The translations under genes and the position numbers were made by a program. From Cytospora piceicola (lineage: Eukaryota; Ascomycota; Sordariomycetes; Diaporthales; Cytosporaceae): 64,000 nt of DNA. Positions 13,268 through 21,996 of the stretch are shown in pieces. Under the pieces are notes generated by a model that saw only the letters and a list, made by a program, of their open reading frames with translations, ran no database searches and was not told the origin of the DNA. The DNA lies in NCBI GenBank assembly GCA_023375675.1, contig JALQBC010000033.1, positions 1 to 64,000 of the forward strand, given 5' to 3'. Numbering within the stretch: position 1 is the first letter of the stretch; every line of letters begins with the position of its first letter.

Positions 13268-13696
13268 GTTTATTATAAAGTAAGAAAGTAATTAAGATTT
13301 ATATAAGTTTATTATAAAGTAAGAAAGTAATTAAGATTTATATAAGTCTGTTTTAAAGTAGGAAATTAATTAAAATTTATATAAGTTTATTTTAAAGTAA
13401 AAAAGTAATTAAGATTTATATAGGTTTATTTTAAAGTAAGAAAGTAATTAAGATTTATATAAGTTTATTATAAGGTAAGAAAGTAATTAAGATTTATATA
13501 GGTTTGTTTTAAAGTAAAAAAGTAATTAAGATTTATATAAGTCTGTCTTAAGGTAAGAAAGTAATTAAGATTTATATAAGTTTATTATAAAGTAAGAAAG
13601 TAATTAAGATTTATATAGATCTGTTTTAAAGTAAGAAAGTAATTAAGATTTATATAAGTTTATCTTAAAGTAAGAAAGTAATTAAGATTTATATAA
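13268..13696 (+). repeat. Tandem array, 39-bp unit, 11 copies
   Basis: The unit starts GTTTATTATAAAGTAAGAAA and ends TTTATATAA. It repeats exactly every 39 bases from 13,268, and the last unit starts at 13,658. Individual units carry a few substitutions (GTCTGTTTTA, GTTTATCTTA), and the spacing never changes. Confidence 0.92.
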
Positions 13697-13754
13697 GTCT
13701 AGCTAAAATAATCGTAAAAAGCTTTAATCTTAACCGGAATAGCCTAGTAATATA

Positions 13755-14215
13755 CTTACTTATATATTTATTTATTTACTTACTTACTTACTTAGTTACT
13801 TACTTATTTAATAAAGGATTTATATAATATATTACTTATATATATATATACTTACTTATTTACTTACTTATTTACTTACTTACTTACTTAGTTACTTACT
13901 TATTTAATAAAGGATTTATATAATATATTACTTATATATATATATACTTACTTATTTACTTACTTATTTACTTACCTACTTACTTAGTTACTTACTTATT
14001 TAATAAAGTATTTATATAATATATTACTTATATATATATATATACTTACTTACTTATTTACTTATTTAATAAAGTATTTATATAATATATTATTTATATA
14101 TATATACTTACTTAGTTACTTACTTAATTACTTACTTACTTATTTACTTATTAAAGTATTTATATAATATATTACTTATATATATATTTACTTATTTACT
14201 TACTTATTTACTTAA
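13755..14215 (+). repeat. Compound TTAC-rich tandem array, about 96-bp unit
   Basis: The landmark ATAAAGKATTTATATAAT occurs at 13,811, 13,907 and 14,003 (96 bases apart), then at shorter intervals near 14,069 and 14,150. Each unit combines a run of TTAC tetranucleotides with a TATATATATA stretch. The length variation lies in the TTAC runs, which suggests slippage. Confidence 0.85.
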
Positions 14216-14250
14216 TATAATATATTTAAATATTATATAGCTAATAATAT

Positions 14251-15200
14251 AGTTTTATTTCTTTTAATTTTAACTTTTAAATATATTTAAATTATATTAA
14301 TATAATAAAAATAGTAAGTATAATAACTATAATAATTAGTTTTTTATAATAATAGTAATATATATTCTATTAAAGTAAGTATTAAAAAACTAAAGATATA
14401 GTTTTATTCTTTTTAATTCTAGCTTTTTAAAAATATTTAAATTATTTTATTATATTAAAGATAAGAATTATAATAATAATAATAATATACTTTTTTTAAT
14501 TATAGTAATATCTTTTATATTAACTTAAATATTAAAAATATAAAGATAAGGTTTTATTCTTATTAATATTAGCTTTTTATAAATATTTAAATCGTTTTAT
14601 TATATTAAAAATAAGAGGTATAATAGCTATAATAGAATATTTACTATAGTAATAATAATATCTATTATATTAAGTTAAATATTAAAAAACTACTAATAAG
14701 GTTTTATTTATTTTATTTTTAACGTTTTATAAATATTTAAATCGTTTTATTATATTAAGAATAAAAGGTATAAAAGCTATAATAAAATATTTACTATAGT
14801 AATAATAATATCTATTATATTAAGTTAAATATTAAAAAACTATCGATAAGGTTTTATTCGTTTTATTTTTAACGTTTTATAGATATTTAAATCGTTTTAT
14901 TATATTAAGAATAGTAGGTATAGTAGCTATAATAAAATATTTACTATAATAGTAATAATATTTATTATATAAAGTTAAATATTAAAAAACTACCGATAGG
15001 GTTTTATTCGTTTTCTTGTTAGTATTATAAAAATATTAAAAAGTATTTAGCTATATAATAAATTAAAGGTATTTAATATATAATAGAACTATTAATATAA
15101 TAAGGTTAATATTTATTCTATTAAATTAAATATAAGAAAAATAAAAATATGGTTTTAAAGCGTTTAATTTATATTATAAAAATATATTTTATTTATTTAA
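14251..15200 (+). repeat. Satellite-like array, 150-bp unit, about 6-7 copies
   Basis: GTTTTATTY starts at 14,252, 14,401, 14,551, 14,701, 14,851 and 15,001, with a weaker match at 15,152. The spacing is 149 to 151 bases. Each unit also holds AAATATTTAAATCGTTTTAT, then a TAATAATATCTATTATA block and ATTAAAAAACTA. The third to fifth units are most alike and the outer ones are diverged, which is usual for arrays homogenised in the middle. Confidence 0.88.
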
Positions 15201-15366
15201 TTTTATTAAGAAATAACTATAAAATCGTTACTTTTATAATAAACTTACTATAGCTATATTTATAATAAGCTTCTTATAATAGCGGTTATTATAGTAATAA
15301 GCTTTAATTAATTATAGTTCTTATAATAATATATTAAACTATATTAATAAAAAGCAGGGCTATAAA

Positions 15367-15385
15367 AAAGGCTAGGGTTAGGGCT
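15367..15385 (+). repeat. Interstitial telomere-like motif beside a G-run
   Basis: The motif GGCTAGGGTTAGGGCTG contains about two TTAGGG units on the plus strand, opposite in orientation to the telomere at base 1. It is followed at once by a G-rich run (15,391-15,403). The surrounding 300 bases are less AT-rich and keep some TpG, so this patch has escaped much of the RIP. It may be a scar of an old chromosome end, but two units are too few to prove that. Confidence 0.5.
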
Positions 15386-15669
15386 GTAGCGGGGGGGGCG
15401 GGAGGCGAATCTGTAGGGTTTACCTTAAAGTCTTGAATATCTACCCCCCTTAATAAGATAAAAAATAAATAAAAATAGCGTTTTATAGCCCTTTTCGTAA
15501 AGATTCCGATTTAGGTTAAATTATTAAATTCGGAGTTAAACTCGGCGTAGAAGGCCGGCTTTAAAACTAGGCCCTCGGACTAGCTAATTAGCGCCCGGCC
15601 TCCGGCCTTACCTGTAAAAGGTAATTAAAACAGGACTTAATTCTAGTTAATAATTACTGTTAGGATAAA

Positions 15670-16105
15670 AAAGACTAAGTAAATAATATTAATTTATAAA
15701 AAGCTAAATAAAATAGTTTAGTTTTTATTTATATAAATAACTTAGCTTAAACCTTTACTTACCTTTTTTAAGCTATAGCTTTTAAATAACGCTTTAAAAA
15801 GATTATAACTAATATAGTTAAGTTAGCTTAATAAGAAAAGTTTAATAAAACGAACTTTACTTAAGTAAAATTAAGATAAAAGTATAAAAATAAGATTATT
15901 TTTATAGTTAGTATATTATAAAGTAGTTAATTAACTAATATACTATATTTAACTAAATAAAACTTTAATAATAATATTACTTTTTTTAACTTATTTATTT
16001 TAATTAATATAATAGCTTATAAAGCTAGTAGCTTATAAATATAAAAGCTTTTAATAAAAATAAATAAGTTAAATATTTTATTAAGTAAATAGAATTAATT
16101 TATAT
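15670..16105 (+). repeat. 430-bp duplicated segment, copy 2
   Basis: This is the direct copy of 12,832-13,267. The shared core includes TTTATAAAAAGCTAAATAAA and GGTATATTAT/AGTATATTAT followed by AAAGTAGTTAATTA. This copy shows more T and A at the differing sites. Confidence 0.8.
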
Positions 16106-16390
16106 TTTATATAAGTTATATCTTATTAACTAAATATAAACAGAATTTATATAAGTTCGGCTATATAAATTAAAAAAAGTTTTAATTTAAATTAAAAATA
16201 TTTATTAATAAATAGTAATTATAATTAAGCTTTAATAAGCCTTTATATATAGTTATATTAAATAACATTAATATAATATTATATATAAAAATAAAAATAA
16301 GTTATATAAAATATATTTAAGGTATTTTCTATTTAAATTAAAAGTAAAAATATTTAAAGTTTTAATTTAAGTAAATATAAATTTTAATAA

Positions 16391-16600
16391 AGTCGGTAGA
16401 TTTAATTTATATAAAGTTTTAATAAAGTTAATAAATTTAATTTATATAAAGTTTTAATAAAGTCGGTAAATTTAATTTATATAAATTTTTAATAAAGTTA
16501 ATAAATTTAATTTATATAAAGTTTTAGTAAAGTTAATAGATTTAATCTATATAAAGTTTTAATAAAGTTAGTAGATTTAATTTATATAAAGTTTTTTACT
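16391..16600 (+). repeat. Tandem array, 35-bp unit, 6 copies
   Basis: AGTYRGTARATTTAATTTAT starts at 16,391, 16,426, 16,461, 16,496, 16,531 and 16,566, exactly 35 bases apart. Units alternate between AGTCGGTA and AGTTAATA, a C-to-T and G-to-A difference compatible with RIP. Confidence 0.92.
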
Positions 16601-17424
16601 TAAATCTTTAAACTTAATATTAATACTATAGTAATAATAAAGTTATTTCTATAGATTAAGATTTAAGTAACTATATTTTAATTAAATTAAAACTTAAGTA
16701 TATATTTTAATTAAAACTTAAAAGCTTAAGTAAGTAAAAAAAAAAGGAAAAGCTAAAGTTTAAGTTAAAAACTTTAAAAACTTATAGAATTAAAACTATT
16801 AACTTTAATAGTAAGCTTACTTTAAAGGCTACAATTTAAATTAATATACTATTTAATAGCCTTTTTTCTTAAGTTTTAAATTTAAGTAAGTTCTTTTTAA
16901 TTAAATTAAAACTTAAATATATATTTTAGTTTAAACTTAAAGTTTATTATAAAAAGCTTTATTATAGTTCTTATTATAATCGGCTTTATTATAAGCTTTA
17001 AAATAACTATAAGCCTTTTAATAAATATTTAAAGCCTTATAATTACTAGTGTATTTAGTTATAAAATAACTAGAATTACTGCTTTTAACAGTTAATTAGA
17101 TTTTTTAAATAGGTATTATAGCGAATTAATATAATTATAATCTAAAGCTAATTAGAATTAAAAACAAGTAGTATAATCTTATAGGTAATAATTTCTATAT
17201 ACTTGTCCGCCTTATAAAATAAACATTAACCTTCTTAACGGAAGGTATACTGCCTATACAGACGGATTTCTCTTACAAGCTTTAAGAGCTTATATATTCC
17301 TGATTAAGAATCAATTTTGCTAGGATAGCTTAGAGGATGCCGAAGAAGATACAGTGGAAGTACGTAAGTTACTAGCAAAATTGTAGCAGAAGCAGACGGA
17401 ATAGTATGCGACGAGGTGCCTAGT

Positions 17425-17724
17425 ATGTCTCACGAGCTCGCCTTTCTTCATGTCACTATCGACGACCCTGACAGATGCGAAAGAATCCTTTCGCGTACAA
17501 CAGACAGACTGGAAGCTTCAGTAACGGCCCGTCCGGTGGGGCTGTTATTTACGGCTAAGAGCAGATGCATGATGTCCGTCAAAAATTTGTTGCATTTGGG
17601 ATTGGCGTACCAACGGCGTGGAATGAAGGACAATGCACGTTTGTGGTTTGAGCGGACATACAGCATCACGTCTCGTGGCATTTTGGAAAATAGTCGGTAT
17701 TTCATGGTATCCATAGAAACCTAG
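17425..17724 (+). pseudogene. TPR-like gene fragment at the RIP border
   Basis: This is an open frame of 99 codons from the first ATG. Its C-terminal part (LHLGLAYQRRGMKDNARLWF) fits a tetratricopeptide helix pair. Just upstream, in a different frame (about 17,310-17,400), a second coding-like piece reads EDAEEDTVEVRKLLAKL and is then broken by TAG codons where Trp would fit. I infer the 3' remnant of a TPR protein gene whose 5' part was eroded by RIP spreading from the repeat block. A short real gene is possible. I do not recognise the family. Confidence 0.35.
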
Positions 17725-18290
17725 CTTGACCATGACTCTACCTAGGTAGCGACGAGGAATCTATGCCTCTCAGGGAAGGTCTCGCGGATATAGTTAACGT
17801 GACGTGGGTGCCCTCACTGTACGCCCTTATGTCGTGTTTCAGCATTGCCTTAAGGGGCGCATGATAGTGTCGTATCTATAGTATTTGATTGTATCCCCGT
17901 TGCCAGAGCACGCCAGATGCTCAGACGTGAAGCACTCATTGGCCTAATGGCTAATTTCCCTTACCACTTTTGTCACGTTGAATCTGTATGACTGGATGAT
18001 AGCGTTGCTAGCACTTGCTTATTTCGAATTCGCTCCTTTCCTAATCCGGGAGGTCGGCCAACTAACACCAGAACAGGCATGCAGCGGTTTTCATGGTGAC
18101 ATCGACGATAGGAGCCAAAGCAAAAGTTTGGTTGAGTGATAGCTGTTGTGTATATAAATATCCCGTATCACTTCCTCTGCCAGGCGACGTGATTTTCCTG
18201 CTCACCTCCATTCTCAATGCGATCCTGGACCTGTTTCAATCGACCCATTTTCTAGTACCACTGTATGTCAGTGACAACCTCACTTACAAG
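17725..18290. promoter_or_regulatory. Upstream region of the S1 nuclease gene
   Basis: This 566-base stretch has normal composition. A TACCTAGGTA-type palindrome lies at about 17,740. A TATA-like box TATATAAATA lies at 18,151-18,160, about 130 bases before the nuclease ATG, a reasonable distance for a fungal core promoter. No other gene is visible. Confidence 0.45.
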
Positions 18291-19388
18291 ATGTCTTCGA
18301 CTCTGCTCCTTACACTTGCTGCTTTGCAAGGAGTGAAGGCCTGGGGGTCTCTGGGTCATGCCACAGTCGCCTACATTGCCCAGAACTACGTCACGGATGA
18401 AGTTGCGTCCTGGTAACTATCTCCTTCACAGAAAGACAGTGGTGCGAAGAAGCTGGGACTGACACATCTTAGGGCCCAAGGGGTGCTCAATGATACTTCG
18501 GATTCGTACCTCGCCAACATTGCCTCCTGGGCTGACTCGTACCGTGCAACCAGCGCAGGTAAATGGTCTTCTTCCTTCCACTACATCGACGCAGAAGACA
18601 ATCCTCCTTCCGACTGCAATGTCGATTATGACCGAGACTGTGGTGATACAGGCTGCTCTGTGTCTGCCATAGCCAACTACACCACGCGCGTGGGCGATGG
18701 CCGTCTCTCAGCCGCGAGTACCGCCGAGGCTCTGAAATTCCTCGTCCACCTCGTAGGTGATATCACACAGCCCCTCCACGACGAGTCGTATGAGGTCGGC
18801 GCCAACGACGTGGATGTAACATACCAGGGCTATTCTGACAACCTGCACTCTGACTGGGACACATACTTTGCCGAGACCCTAGTTGGCGGATACAGTCTTT
18901 CGGATGCGCTGAGCTGGGCCACAAATCTTACCAAAGAGATCGATTCAGGCGACTACGCATCCGCGGCTGCCAGCTGGATTGACGGTGACAACGTAGGCAA
19001 GGCTGTTGTTACCGCCACGTCCTGGGCCAGCGATGCGAACTCGTATGTGTGTACGGTGGTGATGCCGGATGGTGCCGAAGCCCTTGAAAAGATGGACGAC
19101 CTATACCCGACTTACTACGAATCGGTCATTCCCACAATCGAGCTGCAGATCGCGAAGGGAGGATACCGTCTGGGAAACTGGTTGAACTTGATCTACGACG
19201 CGGAAATAAAGAAGCGCGATCTGAACGCCGCGGAGGGATCCAAGAGAGATGTGAGAAGACCACTACCGGATCTCACTGGCCGTGACCTCTTGCCTGAGCC
19301 GAGGCCTTTGAGCAAGGCCAAATTGGCGAGAGCTGCGATCGGGTACGGATGTGGCCATGATCACAGCAAGAGGGACCACCACCATTAG
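18291..19388 (+). CDS. Secreted S1/P1-type zinc nuclease
   Basis: This is a single-strand-preferring endonuclease and 3'-nucleotidase of the S1/P1 family, secreted to degrade RNA and DNA. There are two exons, 18,291-18,412 and 18,473-19,388, with a 60-nt intron that restores the frame across ASW-AQGVLND; the product is 345 aa. A signal peptide of about 17 residues ends in VKA before the Trp that becomes the N-terminal zinc ligand (WGSLGH). The other ligands of the trinuclear zinc site are visible: Asp in ASWADSY, His in FHYIDAEDN, LVHLVGDITQPLHDE, and NLHSDWD. The cysteines match the family. The C-terminal tail is longer than in secreted S1 and ends in a His-rich GCGHDHSKRDHHH, which is unusual. 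The start was chosen because upstream ATGs lack a signal sequence. Confidence 0.93.
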
Positions 19389-20257
19389 TGTCTGTTTCAG
19401 GATTTCAAAGCTCGTAATCAGGTGGTCATCATTGAGTTGGTTTTGTGCACGTGCAAGGGATCAATCAGTAATGGCCATAGGCATTGGCTCTTACGATGTG
19501 GTTGCGATGGTGGCTCACCGAAAGGCACATGACATCTAGAGAGGTAGAACCAAGCAGTTTACAATGTGATCAAGAGTCGGTTGAGTTGAATACGTATTAC
19601 TATGGGTTGTTTGAGTAAATTTGTCATACGACCAAGCACCCAGGCGGACAACTTTAGAAACCGGTCGACCTTCAATATGGCACCCTAGCCCTCTGGGGTA
19701 AGTACCTATTGCAATGGAGACTTGACTAAAAAATTGGTATCCTTGAAAATGGCAATTAAATCCAAGTAGATGGGTATAGATTAAAACTACCACATGCTCT
19801 GTGGTTGTTAAGTAAACAATGGCTAAAGGTTAAGTGTAGTGATGATAGGGGATTGCAATTGTAGGGTTGACCGGTTTCTAGTTCCCAAGGGTTCCCAGGG
19901 TTGTCCGCCTGGCACCTTGGAAAAATCAATATTCATCACCCGGGATGCCGGCGTCGACAATCATCGAATGTTCCAATGACTCTGCGCCCGCGATTTACCG
20001 TTGAGACGTGTACGGACTCGATACTGGTAGATTCAAGCCGTCATAACGCCTAACCCCGCACAATTACGTCGTGGAAGTGGGTACAATATTGTGCTTATAA
20101 ATCTGGACACATGGCGGGGACTTGTCCCCAGTTGTGTCCGAAGACTCCGAGTAGTCGACGCAAATACTTAAGGATTGATCTTCCAATCCCCCCTCATCAT
20201 TTCGAGGAGGCTTTCAACCATCAAACGACATACAGTCAGACCGCCGAAACCATCAAG
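19389..20257. other. Intergenic region holding a short inverted-repeat element
   Basis: These 869 bases separate the nuclease from the reductase. The only structure I see is the inverted-repeat element at 19,632-19,920. The last 300 bases are the reductase promoter and leader. Confidence 0.5.
19632..19920. mobile_element. Putative MITE, about 289 bp with imperfect TIRs
   Basis: The left end, 19,632-19,670 (CCAAG then CAGGCGGACAAC then TAGAAACCGGTCGACC), is mirrored at the right end, 19,864-19,920 (CAGGCGGACAAC and TAGAAACCGGTCAACC on the minus strand). The right arm has an extra 19-nt CCCAAGGGTTCCCAGG-type insertion between the two matching blocks. Inner sequences also pair (TATTGCAAT near 19,706 and ATTGCAAT near 19,852). 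There is no coding capacity. No target-site duplication is obvious, so the exact ends are uncertain. Confidence 0.55.
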
Positions 20258-21322
20258 ATGAAGGAAGCCGTTGTCGCAAAGGGTAAGAATATCCCGTTCT
20301 ACTGGGATTTGGAGAAACTCACATGCACTGACGTTTGAAATGCAGGGCCGGTGGTGAAAATCATCGACTCACCAATCCCTCAGCCAAACGATGACCAGGT
20401 CGTCATCAAGGTGGTAGTCAGTGGTTCCAACCCGAAGGACTGGAAAGTACCTGAGTGGGTGGACACATCGATTGTAAACCAGGGCGATGATATCGCTGGA
20501 ATCGTCCACCAAGTCGGCGCCAACGTCACGGAGTTCAAGCCCGGTGACCGCGTCATGGCCTTCCACGAGATGACGAAACCTGGGGGTAGCTACGCCGAAT
20601 ATGCCCTTGCATGGCAGCATACTACGGCCCACATCCCGGAGAAGACGACCTTTGAAGAGGCTGCTACGATCCCTCTCGCTGCGTTGACTGCTGTGTGTGG
20701 CCTCTATGGCAAGCTTGACCTTCCCCAGCCGTGGGCGCCGGCTAAGGAGCCGATTCCTTTGGTCATCTACGGTGCAGCCTCTGCGGTGGGCATCTACGTG
20801 GTACAGCTGGCGGTGCGAGCCAACATCCACCCGCTTATCTGTGTTGCGGGTAATTCGCAAGACCATGTCAAGTCCTTCATCGATGAGTCCAAGGGCGACA
20901 CGATCATTGATTACCGAGCTGGTGACGATGCTGTGGTCGAGGGAATCAAGCAAGCCTCAAAGGGCCAGAAGCTTCTGTACGCTTACGACGCCGTGGCTGA
21001 GAAGGGCAGCTATCAAAACATTGGAAAGGTGCTGTCTCCCGGCGGTAAACTTACCACGGTATTGCCAGTAAAGGAAGAGGACGCACCTAGCAACATTGAG
21101 ACGACCTGGACCATGGTTGGTTCGGTGCATGATAATGAGAAGGATCTGGGTTTCGTCTATTTGCGGTACTTTGCAAAGGGTCTGCAGGATGGATGGTTCA
21201 AACCGCAACCACAGGAAATTGTCCCTGGTGGTCTTAACGGGATTCAGACGGGCCTGGAGAACTTGAAGGCTGGAAAAGCCAAAGCAATCAAGTACGTATT
21301 CAGGATCGGCGATACCAAGTAA
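20258..21322 (+). CDS. Zinc-independent MDR oxidoreductase (enoyl/quinone reductase-like)
   Basis: This is an NADPH-dependent medium-chain reductase of the type common in ascomycetes, related to trans-acting enoyl reductases and quinone reductases. The substrate is unknown. Exons are 20,258-20,282 and 20,346-21,322 with a 63-nt intron; the product is 333 aa. The first exon encodes only MKEAVVAKG, the conserved start of this family, followed by PVVKIIDSPIPQPNDDQVV. The GroES-like half has SGSNPKDWK and PGDRVMAFHE. The cofactor site is the AASAVGIYVVQLA turn near residue 145. I see no catalytic or structural zinc Cys cluster. It may act in secondary metabolism, but it stands alone here. Confidence 0.88.
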
Positions 21323-21996
21323 TCGCTTTAAACGGTCATGCGTTGGAAAGACGGCCAACAGGCTTCTGAATATAATTTTTGACGGAACATTTTCCCAAAA
21401 CACTATCGACTCGCCCATGCAATCTCTCTTTTACCTCGTCCCCTACTAGTCACAGTACGCTGTTCGTCAAGACCCATCGCCCTGGCCTGCACAAAAAAAC
21501 TGCCGGAATACGTCTATGTCTCAGCGCAACAAGTCGAGATCCTGGTGTGTAGTGCTACGTACTTGAAGCTTGAATCTATCCAATCACTTGTGTTGCATTT
21601 TACACTCGTCGGGAGTCCGAACTACAAGTTAGGGCCACTGATGCTCATCGGGTGGATCAACATCAGCTTCCTTCCTTATTGGGAAGGCATTTGCAAGGCC
21701 CCTGTTCTCCGCGGATAAGGTGCGATACGACAATGATAGGTCGATGCCTCTCGTCGCCATCTCCAATGCAACATGCACCACGCGATAGGCAATCCACAGA
21801 TACGGAGTACAGTAGCTTCCTGCAATGTGCGATAGAAGTGGGGATAGGCGACCACTACACACAGTACATAAGAGTAGCGGTCGGCCGAGTATGCGGAACC
21901 TTGGAAGGAAATGGAATCGTCCGTTGACTGCTCCGCCGCTCACCTCCTTCGTGCTGGACCGCAAGAAGCTCTTGAACAGCGCCTCCATCACAAGGG
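21323..21996. other. Intergenic, no gene seen
   Basis: These 674 bases lie between the reductase stop and the peptidase start. Short open frames on both strands here have no protein-like character. The region presumably holds the reductase terminator and the peptidase promoter. Confidence 0.4.

Larger units (their letters stand above)
5573..17180. repeat. AT-rich RIP-degraded block with nested repeats
   Basis: This is continuous AT-rich sequence without any plausible gene. It holds a diverged repeat copy (10,640-11,720), a duplicated 430-bp segment, and five tandem arrays between 11.7 and 16.6 kb. One short stretch, 12,455-12,610 on the plus strand, stays open and reads NVKDKARAFNNLNDINV and so on. 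It is perhaps a remnant of an element-encoded protein, but I cannot assign it. A slightly GC-richer island at about 15,355-15,660 contains a telomere-like motif. The block ends sharply near 17,180. Confidence 0.8.

Noticed and set aside
13268..13696. CRISPR-like array
   Set aside because: The 39-bp units are contiguous with no unique spacers; a simple tandem repeat in a eukaryotic genome.
20369..20953. 194-codon open frame antisense to the MDR reductase
   Set aside because: It lies fully inside a well-supported coding sequence on the other strand and has no family resemblance; a codon-bias shadow.
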